The notes under the pieces: model-generated
What the model was told of the DNA's origin: nothing
The model's input: only the letters and a program-made list of their open reading frames with translations
Database searches by the model: none
Part shown: positions 35,601 to 49,270 of the stretch, piece by piece
Numbering within the stretch: the stretch's first letter is position 1
How the letters are laid out: every line of letters starts with the position of its first letter
Assembly (NCBI RefSeq): GCF_029227915.1
Contig: NC_079878.1
Location: 28,051,501-28,115,500 of the forward strand
DNA length: 64,000 bases
Origin: Hydractinia symbiolongicarpus
Lineage: Eukaryota > Cnidaria > Hydrozoa > Anthoathecata > Hydractiniidae
Reading direction: 5' to 3'
Position numbers and translations under genes: made by a program

Positions 35601-37160
35601 CTAAACTGTGACCTTATGAATGTGATAATTGAGCAAATTGGACTCCAAGGAAAAACATTCTTCTTAATCTGACATCATTGCTGGAATTCAGCGATTACAC
35701 TGGACCCTGTGGTTGCGTTTCATTTAAAAATTTAGATAAATAAGTCATTTTTTACTCTGGGTCCAATCCTAGCCGTTAGCGCGCGCTGAAGAAAGAGAGA
35801 CAGTTTCAAAAACTACATTTCATTGACTTTCTAACGGTATCAGTCCGTTTCAACTACAACGGTTGCGTCACATATTCGTACCAACATGTATTTAGTGATA
35901 TTGTTCCGATATTACTAAGGTATATCGCTTTTAACAGTGAAACGATTGACTGTGGCACTTAATTGAACCTACTCTGGACTGTGACCTTATAAATGTGATA
36001 AATGAGCCAATTGGACTCCAAGGTATAACATTCTTCTTAATTTGACATGATTGCTGGAATTCAGCGATAACCTTAGGCTCTGTGGTAGCGTTTCATTTGA
36101 AAATTTAGATAAATAGGACAGTTTTTACTCTGGGTCCAATCCTAGCCGTTAGCGCGCGCTGAAGAAAGAGAGACAGTTTCAAAAACTCCATTTCATTGAC
36201 GTTCTAACGGTATAAATCCGTTTCAATTACAACGGTTGCCTCACATATTCGTGCGAACATGCATTTAGTGATTTTTTTCCGATATTGCTAAGTTGTATCG
36301 CTTTTAACAGTGAAATGATTTACTGTGGGACTTAATTGAACTGATTCTAGACTGTGACCTTATGAATGTGATAATTGAGCGAATTGGACTCCAAGGAAAA
36401 ACATTCTTCTTAATCTGACATCATTGCTGGAATTCAGCGATTACACTGGACCCTGTCGTAGCGTTTCATATAAAAATTTAGATAAATAAGTCATTTTTTA
36501 CTCTGGGTCCAATCCTAGCCGTTAGCGCGCGCTGAAGAAAGAGAGACAGTTTCAAAAACTATATTTCATTGACTTTCTCACGGTATCAGTCCGTTTCAAT
36601 TACAACGGTTGCGTCATATTTTCGTACCAACATGTATTTATTGATATTGTTCCGATATTACTTAGTTATATCGCTTTTAACAGTGAAACGAGTGACTCTG
36701 GGACTTACTTAAAGTAACTTTGGACTGTGACTTTATAAATGTGATAAATGAGCCACTTGGACCGTAAGAAATAACATTCTTCTTAATTTGACATGATTGC
36801 CGGAACTCAGCGATTACACTGGGCGCTGTGGTAGCGCTTCATTTCAAAATTTAGAAAAATAAGTCATTTTTTACTGTGGGACCAATCCTAGCCGTTATCG
36901 CGCGCTGAAGAAATAGAGACAGTTTTAAACACTACATTTCAATTGCTTTCAAACGGTATCAGTCCGTTTGATTTACGACGGTTGGGTGACATATTCGTAC
37001 CAACATGTTTTTAGCAATATTTTTCTGATATTACTAAGTTGTTTCGCTTTTAACAGTGAAACGATTGACTGTGGGACTTAATTGATCTGATTCTAGACTG
37101 TGACCTTATGAATGTGAATTGAGCGAATTGGACTCCAAGGAAAAAAATTCTTCTTAATTT
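32690..37160 (+). repeat. Six-monomer higher-order repeat, two nearly identical 2236-bp copies
   Basis: GGAATTCAGCGATTACCTTA at 32701 recurs at 34937, and the rare TGTTCGTAACAACATG at 32891 recurs at 35127. The offset is 2236 bp. In all stretches compared by eye, including private variants such as TTTTTTTGCGATGTTGCTAAG, ACTAAGGTATATCGC and CCTGTCGTAGCG, I found no clear difference. The copies part at about 34925 against 37160. A partial older relative of the same unit lies at about 41380-42670. This is one of the youngest duplications in the array. Confidence 0.87.
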
Positions 37161-40100
37161 GACATTATTGCTGAAATTCGGCGATTACACTGGACTCTGT
37201 GCTGGCGTTTCATTTAAAAATTTACATAAATAAGTCATTTTTTACTCTGGGTCCAATCCTAGCTGTTAGCGCGCGCTGAAGAAAGAGAGACAGTTTCAAA
37301 AACTACATTTCATTGACTTTGTCCCAGTATCAGTCCGTTTCAATTACAACGATTGCGTCATATATTCGTACCAACATGTATTTATTGATATTGTTCCGAT
37401 ATTACTTAATTATATCGCTTTTAACAGTGAAACGAGTGACTCTGGGACTTACTTAATGTAACTTTGGACTGTGACTTTATAAATGTGATAAATGAGCCAC
37501 TTGGACCGTAAGAAATAACATTCTTCTTAGATTGACATGATTGCCGGAACTCAGCGATTACACTGGGCGCTGTGGTAGCGCTTCATTTAAAAATTTAGAT
37601 AAATAAGTCAATTTTTACTGTGGGACCAATCGTAGCCGTTAGAACGCGTTGAAGAAATAGAGACAGTTACAAAAACTAAATTTCAATGACTTTCTAACAG
37701 TATCAGTCTGTTTGAGTGACAAAGGTTTCGTCACATACTCGTACCAACATGTATTTAGCAATGTTCTTCTGACATTACTAGGTTGAATTGCTTTTAACAG
37801 TGACACGATAGACTGTAGGACTTAACATAATTGATTTTCGACTTTGACTTTAAGAATGTGATAAATGAGACAATTGAACTCCAAGAAAAAACATTCTTCT
37901 TAACTTGACATGATTGTTTGAACTGAGCAGTTACACTGGGCGTTGTGGCAGCGCTTTATTTAAAAATTTAGATGAAAAAGTCCTTTTTGTACTGTGGGAC
38001 CAATTCTAGCCGTTATCGCGCGCTGAAGAAATAGAGACAGTTTCAAAAACTCCATTTCATTGACGTTCTAACGGTATCAATCCGTTTGAGTTACAACGGT
38101 TGCATCACATATTCGTACCAACATGTATTTAGCGATATCTTTCCGCTATTACTAGGTTGCATCGCTTTTAACAGTGAAACGATTGACTGTGGGACTTAAT
38201 TGAACTGATTTTAAACTGTGACCTTATAAATGTGATATGTGAGACAATTGGACTTCAAGAAATAACATTCTTCTTAACTTGACATGATTGCCGGAACTCA
38301 GCGATTACACTTGGCCCTGTGCTAGAGCTTCATTTAAAAATTTAGATAAGTAAGTCATTTTTTACTCAGGGTCTAATCCTAGCCGTTAGCGCGCGCTGAA
38401 GAAAGAGAGACAGTTTCAAAAACTACATTTCATTGACTTTCTAACGGTATCAGTCCGTTTCAATTACAACGGTTGCGGCACATACTCGTACCAACATTTG
38501 TTTAGCGATATTCTTCTGACATTACTAGGTTGAATTGCTTTTAACAGAGAAACGATCGACTGTAGGACTTAATATAACTGATTTTGGACTTAGACTTTAA
38601 GAATGTGACAAATGAGACAATTGAACTCTAAGAAAAATCATTTTTCTTTACTTGACATGATTGCTTGAACTGAGCAGTTACACCGGGCGCTGTGGCAACG
38701 TGGTAGCGCTTTATTTAACAATTTAGATAAGTAAGTCTTTTTTTAATGTGGGACCAATCCTTGCCGTTATCGCGCGCTGAAGAAATAGAGACAGTTTCTA
38801 AAACTAAATTTCATTGACTTTCTAACGGTATCAGTCCGTTTCAACTACAACGGTTGCGTCACATATTCTTATCAACATGTATTTAGTGATATTGTTCCGA
38901 TATTACTAAGTTATATCGCTTTTAACAGTGAAACGATTGACTGTCGCACTTAATTGAACCTACTCTGGACTGTGACCTTATAAATGTGATAAATGAGCCA
39001 ATTGGACTCCAAGGTATAACATTCTTCTTAATTTGACATGATTGCTGGAATTCTGCGATTACCTTAGGATCTGTGGTAGCGCTTCATTTAAAAATTTGGA
39101 TAAATAAGTCAATTTTTACTGTGGGATTAATCGTAGCCGTTAGCACGCGCTGAAGAAATAGAGACAGTTTCAAAAACTACATTTCAATGACTTTCTAACA
39201 GTATCAGTCTGTTTGAGTGACAACGGTTCCGTCACATACTCGTACCAACATTTGTTTAGCGATATTCTTCTGACATTACTAGGTTGAATTGCTTTTAACA
39301 GAGAAACGATCGACTGCAGGACTTAATATAACTGATTTTGGACTTTGACTTTAAGAATGTGACAAATGAGACAATTGAACTCTAAGAAAAATCATTTTTC
39401 TTTACTTGACATGATTGCTTGAACTGAGCGGTTACACCGGGCGCTGTGGCAACGCTTTATTTAAAAATTTAGATAAATAAGTCATTTTTTACTCTGGGTC
39501 CAATCCTAGCCGTTAGCGCGCGCTGAAGAAAGAGAGACAGTTTCAAAAACTAAATTTCATTGACATTCTAACGGTATCAGTCCGTTTCAACTACAACAGG
39601 TGCGTCACATATTCGTACCAACATGTATTTAGTGATGTTGTTCCGATATCACTAAGTTATATCGCTTTTAACAGTGAAACGATTGACTGTGGCACTTAAT
39701 TGAACCTACTCTGGACTGTGACCTTATAAATGTGATAAATGAGACAATTGGACTCCAAGGTATAACATTCTTCTTAATTTGACATGATTGCTGGAATTCA
39801 GCGATTACCTTAGGCTCTGTGGTAGCGCTTTATTTAACAATTTAGATAAGTAAGTCTTTTTTTACTGTGGGACCAATCCTAGCCGTTATTGCGCGCTGAA
39901 GAAATAGAGATAGTTTTAAAAACTACATTTCAATGACTTTCAAACGGTATCAGTCCGTTTGAGTTACAACGGGAGGGTGGCATATTCGTGCGAACATGCA
40001 TTTAGTGATTTTTTTCCGATATTACTAAGTTGTATCGCTTTTAACAGTGAAACGATTGACTGTGGGACTTAATTGAACTGATTCTAGACTGTGACCTTAT

Positions 40101-42639
40101 GAAAGTGAATTGAGCGAATTGGACTCCAAGGAAAAACATTCTTCTTAATTTGACATTATTGCTGGAATTCAGCGATTACACTGTACCCTATGGTGGCACT
40201 TCATTTAAAAATTTAGATAAATAAGTCATTTTAACTGTGGGACAAATCCTAGCCGTTAGCGCGCGCTGAAGAAATAGAGACAGTTTTAGAAACTCCATTT
40301 CATTGACGTTCTAACGGTATCAATCCGTTTCAATTACAACGGTTGCGTCACATATTCGTGCGAACATGCATTTAGTGATTTTTTTCCGATATTACTAAGT
40401 TGTATTGCTTTTAACAGTGAAACGATTGACTGTGGGACTTAATTGAACTGATTCTAGACTGTGACCTTATGAAAGTGATAATTGAGCGAATTGGACTCCA
40501 AGGAAAAACATTCTTCTTAATTTGACATTATTGCTGGAATTCAGCGATTACACTGGACCCTGTGGTAGCGTTTCATTTAAAAATTTAGATAAATAAGTCA
40601 TTTTTTACTCTGGGTCCAATCCTAGCCGTTAGCGCGCGCTGAAGAAAGAGAGACAGTTTCAAAAATTAATTTCATTGACTTTCAAACGGTATCAGTCCGT
40701 TTGAGTTACAACGGGAGGGTGACATATTCGTGCGAACATGCATTTAGTGATTTTTTTCCGATATTACTAAGTTGTATCGGGTTTAACAGTGACACGATTG
40801 ACTGTGGGACTTAATTGAACTGATTCTAGACTGTGACCTTATGAATGTGATAATTGAGCGAATTGGACTCCAAAGAAAAACATTCTTCTTAATTTGACAT
40901 CATTGCTGGAATTCAGCGATTACACTGGACCCTGTGGTAGCGTTTCATATAAAAATTTAGATAAATAAGTCATTCTTACTCTGGGTCCAATCCTAGCCGT
41001 TAGCGCGCGCTGAAGAAAAAGAGACAGTTTTAAAAACTACATTTCATTAACTTTCTAACGGTATCAGTCCGTTTCAATTACAACGGTTGCGTCACATATT
41101 CGTACCAACATGTATTTATTGATATTGTTCCGATATTACTTAGTTATATCGCTTTTAACAGTGAAACGAGTGACTCTGGGACTTAATTAAAGTAACTTTG
41201 GACTGTGACTTTATAAATGTGATAAATGAGCCAATTGGACCCTAAGAAATAACATTCTTCTTAATTTGACATGATTGCCGGAACTCAGCGGTAATCCTAA
41301 GCTCTGTGGTAGCGCTTTATTTAAAAATTTACATAAGTAAGTCTTTTTTTACTGCGGGACCAATCCTGGCAGTTAGCACGCGCTGAAGAAAGAGAGACAG
41401 TTTCAAAAACTACATTTCATTGACTTTCTAACGGTATCAGTCCGTTTCAATTACAACGGTTGCGTCACATGTTCGTACCAACATGTTTTTAGTGATAAAT
41501 CTCTGACATTACTAGGTTGCATTGCTTCTAACATTGAAACGATTGACTGTGGGATTAAAGTTAACTGGTTTTTGACTTTTGATCTTAGCAATGTGATATA
41601 TGGGACAATTGGACTCCAACAAATAACATTCTTCTTAACTCTACATGATTGCCGGAACTCAGCGATTACACTGGACCCTATGGTGACACTTCATTTAAAA
41701 ATTTAGATAAATAAGTCATTTTTACTGTGGGACAAATCCTAGCCGTTAGCGCGCGCTGAAGAAATAGAGACAGTTTCAAAAACTCCATTTCATTGACGTT
41801 CTAACGGTATCAATCCGTTTCAATTACAACGGTTGCCTCACATATTCGTGCGAACATGCATTTAGTGATTTTTTTGCGATGTTGCTAAGTTGTATCGCTT
41901 TTAACAGTGAAACGATTGACTGTGGGACTTAATTGAACTGATTCTAAACTGTGACCTTATGAATGTGATAATTGAGCAAATTGGACTCCAAGGAAAAACA
42001 TTCTTCTTAATCTGACATCATTGCTGGAATTCAGCGATTACACTGGACCCTGTGGTTGCGTTTCATTTAAAAATTTAGATAAATAAGTCATTTTTTACTC
42101 TGGGTCCAATCCTAGCCGTTAGCGCGCGCTGAAGAAAGAGAGACAGTTTCAAAAACTACATTTCATTGACTTTCTAACGGTATCAGTCCGTTTAAACTAC
42201 AACGGTTGCGTCACATATTCGTACCAACATGTATTTAGTGATATTGTTCCGATATTACTAAGGTATATCGCTTTTAACAGTGAAACGATTGACTGTGGCA
42301 CTTAATTGAACCTACTCTGGACTGTGACCTTATAAATGTGATAAATGAGCCAATTGGACTCCAAGGTATAACATTCTTCTTAATTTGACATGATTGCTGG
42401 AATTCAGCGATAACCTTAGGCTCTGTGGTAGCGTTTCATTTGAAAATTTAGATAAATAGGACAGTTTTTACTCTGGGTCCAATCCTAGCCGTTAGCGCGC
42501 GCTGAAGAAAGAGAGACAGTTTCAAAAACTCCATTTCATTGACGTTCTAACGGTATCAATCCGTTTCAATTACAACGGTTGCCTCACATATTCGTGCGAA
42601 CATGCATTTAGTGATTTTTTTCCGATATTGCTAAGTTGT

Positions 42640-44870
42640 ATCGCTTTTAACAGTGAAATGATTTACTGTGGGACTTACTTAAAGTAACTTTGGACTGTGA
42701 CTTTATAAATGTGATAAATGAGCCACTTGGACCGTAAGAAATAACATTCTTCTTAATTTGACATGATTGCCGGAACTCAGCGATTACACTGGGCGCTGTG
42801 GTAGCGCTTCATTTCAAAATTTAGAAAAATAAGTCATTTTTTACTGTGGGACCAATCCTAGCTGTTATCGCGCGCTGAAGAAATAGAGACAGTTTTAAAC
42901 ACTACATTTCAATTGCTTTCAAACGGTATCAGTCCGTTTGATTTACGACGGTTGGGTGACATATTCGTACCAACATGTTTTTAGCAATATTTTTCTGATA
43001 TTACTAAGTTGTTTCGCTTTTAACAGTGAAACGATTGACTGTGGGACTTAATTGATCTGATTCTAGACTGTGACCTTATGAATGTGAATTGAGCGAATTG
43101 GACTCCAAGGAAAAAAATTCTTCTTAATTTGACATTATTGCTGAAATTCGGCGATTACACTGGACTCTGTGCTGGCGTTTCATTTAAAAATTTAGATAAA
43201 TAAGTCATTTTTTACTCTGGGTCCAATCCTAGCTGTTAGCGCGCGCTGAAGAAAGAGAGACAGTTTCAAAAACTACATTTCATTGACTTTGTCCCAGTAT
43301 CAGTCCGTTTCAATTACAACGATTGCGTCATATATTCGTACCAACATGTATTTATTGATATTGTTCCGATATTACTTAATTATATCGCTTTTAACAGTGA
43401 AACGAGTGACTCTGGGACTTACTTAATGTAACTTTGGACTGTGACTTTATAAATGTGATAAATGAGCCACTTGGACCGTAAGAAATAACATTCTTCTTAA
43501 TTTGACATGATTGCCGGAACTCAGCGATTACACTGGGCGCTGTGGTAGCGCTTCATTTAAATATTTATATAAGCAAGTCAACTTTTACTGTGGGACAAAT
43601 CCTAGCCATTATCGCGCGCTGAAGAAATAGAGACAGTTTCAAAAACTCCATTTCATTGACGTTCTAACGGTATCAATCCGTTTCAATTACAACGGTTGCC
43701 TCACATATTCGTGCGAACATGCATTTAGTGATTTTTTTCCGATATTACTAAGTTGTATCGCTTTTAACAGTGAAATGATTTACTGTGGGACTTACTTAAA
43801 GTAACTTTGGACTGTGACTTTATAAATGTGATAAATGAGCCACTTGGACCGTAAGAAATAACATTCTTCTTAATTTGACATGATTGCCGGAACTCAGCGA
43901 TTACACTGGGCGCTGTGGTAGCGCTTCATTTCAAAATTTAGAAAAATAAGTCATTTTTTACTGTGGGACCAATCCTAGCCGTTATCGCGCGCTGAAGAAA
44001 TAGAGACAGTTTTAAACACTACATTTCAATTGCTTTCAAACGGTATCAGTCCGTTTGATTTACGACGGTTGGGTGACATATTCGTACCAACATGTTTTTA
44101 GCAATATTTTTCTGATATTACTAAGTTGTTTCGCTTTTAACAGTGAAACGATTGACTGTGGGACTTAATTGATCTGATTCTAGACTGTGACCTTATGAAT
44201 GTGAATTGAGCGAATTGGACTCCAAGGAAAAAAATTCTTCTTAATTTGACATTATTGCTGAAATTCGGCGATTACACTGGACTCTGTGCTGGCGTTTCAT
44301 TTAAAAATTTAGATAAATAAGTCATTTTTTACTCTGGGTCCAATCCTAGCTGTTAGCGCGCGCTGAAGAAAGAGAGACAGTTTCAAAAACTACATTTCAT
44401 TGACTTTGTCCCAGTATCAGTCCGTTTCAATTACAACGATTGCGTCATATATTCGTACCAACATGTATTTATTGATATTGTTCCGATATTACTTAATTAT
44501 ATCGCTTTTAACAGTGAAACGAGTGACTCTGGGACTTACTTAATGTAACTTTGGACTGTGACTTTATAAATGTGATAAATGAGCCACTTGGACCGTAAGA
44601 AATAATATTCTTCTTAATTTGACATGATTGCCGGAACTCAGCGATTACACTGGGCGCTGTGGTAGCGCTTCATTTAAAAATTTAGAAAAATAACTCATTT
44701 TTTACTGTGGGACCAATCCTAGCCGTTATCGCGCGCTGAAGAAATAGAGACAGTTTCAAAAACTACATTTCAATTGCTTTCAAACGGTATCAGTCCGTTT
44801 GAGTTACGATGGTTGGGTGACATATTCGTACCAAGGAAAAACATTCTTCTTAATCTGACATCACTGCTGG
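42640..44870 (+). repeat. Three-monomer repeat, 1117-bp offset
   Basis: The set GTGAAATGATTTACTGTGGG, AAGTTGTTTCGC, GGACTCTGTGCTGGCG and GACTTTGTCCCAGTATC occurs in the first unit and again 1117 bp on (AAGTTGTTTCGC near 43009 and 44126). Both units are copied together within the 4219-bp repeat and reappear at about 46980-49090. The trimer therefore formed before the larger block was duplicated. Confidence 0.8.
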
Positions 44871-44917
44871 AATTCAGCGATTACACTGGACCCTGTGGTA
44901 GCGTTTCATATAAAAAT

Positions 44918-45051
44918 CGTTTCAATGTTAGAAGCAATGCAACCTAGTAATGTCAGAGAAATATCACTAAAAACATGTTGGTACGAACATGTGACGCAAC
45001 CGTTGTAATTGAAACGGACTGATACCGTTAGAAAGTCAATGAAATGTAGTT
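44918..45051 (-). repeat. Inverted satellite patch, copy 1
   Basis: These 134 bp are the reverse complement of a monomer segment running from CTACATTTCATTGAC through ACAACGGTTGCGTCACATG to CATTGAAACG. They interrupt an otherwise one-directional array. About 80 bp upstream, near 44830, the array jumps phase: CGTACCAA is joined to GGAAAAACATTC, a deletion of part of a monomer at shared CCAA. After the patch, ATA leads into GGTGACCTTATAAATG in the normal direction. The inverted part is the GCTTCTAACATTGAAACG / GTTCGTACCAACATGTTTTTAG variant, so its donor was such a monomer. Confidence 0.92.
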
Positions 45052-48000
45052 ATAGGTGACCTTATAAATGTGATAAATGAGACAGTTGGACTCCAACATT
45101 CTTCTTAATTTGACATGATTGCTGGAATTCAGCGGTTACCCTAAGCTCTGTGGCAGCGCTTTATTTAAACAATTAGATAAAAATGCCATTTTTGTACTGT
45201 GGGACCAATCCTGGCAGTTAGCACGCGCTGAAGAAATAGAGACATTCTCAAAAACTACATTTCAATGACTTTCTAACGGTATCAGTCCGTTTGAGTTACA
45301 ACGGTTGAGTGACATATTAGTACCAACATTTATTTAGCGATATTTCTCTGACATTACTAGGTTGCATTGCTTTTAACATTAAAGCGATTGACTGTGGGAT
45401 TTGGGTTAACTGGTTATTGTCTTTTGATCTTAGCAATGTGATAAATGGGACAATTGGACTCCAAAAATAACATTCTTCTTTACTCTACATGATTGCTGGA
45501 ATTCAGCGATTACACTGGACCCTGTGGTAGCGTTTCATTTAAAAATTTAGATAAATAAGTCTTTTTTTACTGTGGGACCAATCCTAGCCGTTATTGCGCG
45601 CTGAAGAAATAGAGACAGTTTTGAAAACTACATTTCAATGACTTTCTAACGGTATCAGTCCGTTTGAGTTACAACGGCTGGGTGAGATATTCGTACCAAC
45701 ATGTATTTTGCAATATTTTTCTGATATTACTAGGTTGCATCGCTTTTAACAGTGAAACGATTGACTGTGGGACTCAATTGAACTGATTTTGGATTGTGAC
45801 CTTATAAATGTTATAAGTGAGACAATTGGACTCCAAGAAATAACATTCTTCTTAACTTGACATGAATGCCGGAACTCAGCGATTACACTGGGCGCTGTGG
45901 TAGCGCTTCATTTAAAAATTTAGATAAATAAGTCAATTTTTACTGTGGGACCAATCGTAGCCGTTAGAACGCGTTGAAGAAATAGAGACAGTTACAAAAA
46001 CTAAATTTCAATGACTTTCTAACAGTATCAGTCTGTTTGAGTGACAAAGGTTTCGTCACATACTCGTACCAACATGTATTTAGCAATGTTCTTCTGACAT
46101 TACTAGGTTGAATTGCTTTTAACAGTGACACGATAGACTGTAGGACTTAACATAATTGATTTTCGACTTTGACTTTAAGAATGTGATAAATGAGACAATT
46201 GAACTCCAAGAAAAAACATTCTTCTTAACTTGACATGATTGTTTGAACTGAGCAGTTACACTGGGCGTTGTGGCAGCGCTTTATTTAAAAATTTAGATGA
46301 AAAAGTCCTTTTTGTACTGTGGGACCAATTCTAGCCGTTATCGCGCGCTGAAGAAATAGAGACAGTTTCAAAAACTCCATTTCATTGACGTTCTAACGGT
46401 ATCAATCCGTTTGAGTTACAACGGTTGCATCACATATTCGTACCAACATGTATTTAGCGATATCTTTCCGCTATTACTAGGTTGCATCGCTTTTAACAGT
46501 GAAACGATTGACTGTGGGACTTAATTGAACTGATTTTAAACTGTGACCTTATAAATGTGATATGTGAGACAATTGGACTTCAAGAAATAACATTCTTCTT
46601 AACTTGACATGATTGCCGGAACTCAGCGATTACACTTGGCCCTGTGCTAGAGCTTCATTTAAAAATTTAGATAAATAAGTCATTTTTTACTCAGGGTCTA
46701 ATCCTAGCCGTTAGCGCGCGCTGAAGAAAGAGAGACAGTTTCAAAAACTACATTTCATTGACTTTCTAACGGTATCAGTCCGTTTCAATTACAACGGTTG
46801 CGGCACATACTCGTACCAACATTTGTTTAGCGATATTCTTCTGACATTACTAGGTTGAATTGCTTTTAACAGAGAAACGATCGACTGCAGGACTTAATAT
46901 AACTGATTTTGGACTTTGACTTTAAGAATGTGACAAATGAGACAATTGAACTCTAAGAAAAATCATTTTTCTTTACTTGACATGATTGCCGGAACTCAGC
47001 GATTACACTGGGCGCTGTGGTAGCGCTTCATTTCAAAATTTAGAAAAATAAGTCATTTTTTACTGTGGGACCAATCCTAGCCGTTATCGCGCGCTGAAGA
47101 AATAGAGACAGTTTTAAACACTACATTTCAATTGCTTTCAAACGGTATCAGTCCGTTTGATTTACGACGGTTGGGTGACATATTCGTACCAACATGTTTT
47201 TAGCAATATTTTTCTGATATTACTAAGTTGTTTCGCTTTTAACAGTGAAACGATTGACTGTGGGACTTAATTGATCTGATTCTAGACTGTGACCTTATGA
47301 ATGTGAATTGAGCGAATTGGACTCCAAGGAAAAAAATTCTTCTTAATTTGACATTATTGCTGAAATTCGGCGATTACACTGGACTCTGTGCTGGCGTTTC
47401 ATTTAAAAATTTAGATAAATAAGTCATTTTTTACTCTGGGTCCAATCCTAGCTGTTAGCGCGCGCTGAAGAAAGAGAGACAGTTTCAAAAACTACATTTC
47501 ATTGACTTTGTCCCAGTATCAGTCCGTTTCAATTACAACGATTGCGTCATATATTCGTACCAACATGTATTTATTGATATTGTTCCGATATTACTTAATT
47601 ATATCGCTTTTAACAGTGAAACGAGTGACTCTGGGACTTACTTAATGTAACTTTGGACTGTGACTTTATAAATGTGATAAATGAGCCACTTGGACCGTAA
47701 GAAATAACATTCTTCTTAATTTGACATGATTGCCGGAACTCAGCGATTACACTGGGCGCTGTGGTAGCGCTTCATTTAAATATTTATATAAGCAAGTCAA
47801 CTTTTACTGTGGGACAAATCCTAGCCATTATCGCGCGCTGAAGAAATAGAGACAGTTTCAAAAACTCCATTTCATTGACGTTCTAACGGTATCAATCCGT
47901 TTCAATTACAACGGTTGCCTCACATATTCGTGCGAACATGCATTTAGTGATTTTTTTCCGATATTGCTAAGTTGTATCGCTTTTAACAGTGAAATGATTT

Positions 48001-49136
48001 ACTGTGGGACTTACTTAAAGTAACTTTGGACTGTGACTTTATAAATGTGATAAATGAGCCACTTGGACCGTAAGAAATAACATTCTTCTTAATTTGACAT
48101 GATTGCCGGAACTCAGCGATTACACTGGGCGCTGTGGTAGCGCTTCATTTCAAAATTTAGAAAAATAAGTCATTTTTTACTGTGGGACCAATCCTAGCCG
48201 TTATCGCGCGCTGAAGAAATAGAGACAGTTTTAAACACTACATTTCAATTGCTTTCAAACGGTATCAGTCCGTTTGATTTACGACGGTTGGGTGACATAT
48301 TCGTACCAACATGTTTTTAGCAATATTTTTCTGATATTACTAAGTTGTTTCGCTTTTAACAGTGAAACGATTGACTGTGGGACTTAATTGATCTGATTCT
48401 AGACTGTGACCTTATGAATGTGAATTGAGCGAATTGGACTCCAAGGAAAAAAATTCTTCTTAATTTGACATTATTGCTGAAATTCGGCGATTACACTGGA
48501 CTCTGTGCTGGCGTTTCATTTAAAAATTTAGATAAATAAGTCATTTTTTACTCTGGGTCCAATCCTAGCTGTTAGCGCGCGCTGAAGAAAGAGAGACAGT
48601 TTCAAAAACTACATTTCATTGACTTTGTCCCAGTATCAGTCCGTTTCAATTACAACGATTGCGTCATATATTCGTACCAACATGTATTTATTGATATTGT
48701 TCCGATATTACTTAATTATATCGCTTTTAACAGTGAAACGAGTGACTCTGGGACTTACTTAATGTAACTTTGGACTGTGACTTTATAAATGTGATAAATG
48801 AGCCACTTGGACCGTAAGAAATAACATTCTTCTTAATTTGACATGATTGCCGGAACTCAGCGATTACACTGGGCGCTGTGGTAGCGCTTCATTTAAAAAT
48901 TTAGAAAAATAACTCATTTTTTACTGTGGGACCAATCCTAGCCGTTATCGCGCGCTGAAGAAATAGAGACAGTTTCAAAAACTACATTTCAATTGCTTTC
49001 AAACGGTATCAGTCCGTTTGAGTTACGATGGTTGGGTGACATATTCGTACCAAGGAAAAACATTCTTCTTAATCTGACATCACTGCTGGAATTCAGCGAT
49101 TACACTGGACCCTGTGGTAGCGTTTCATATAAAAAT

Positions 49137-49270
49137 CGTTTCAATGTTAGAAGCAATGCAACCTAGTAATGTCAGAGAAATATCACTAAAAACATGTTGG
49201 TACGAACATGTGACGCAACCGTTGTAATTGAAACGGACTGATACCGTTAGAAAGTCAATGAAATGTAGTT
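49137..49270 (-). repeat. Inverted satellite patch, copy 2
   Basis: It has the same 134 bp, the same upstream CCAA deletion junction and the same downstream join as the patch at 44918, exactly 4219 bp away. It was carried here with the 4219-bp repeat. Confidence 0.92.
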
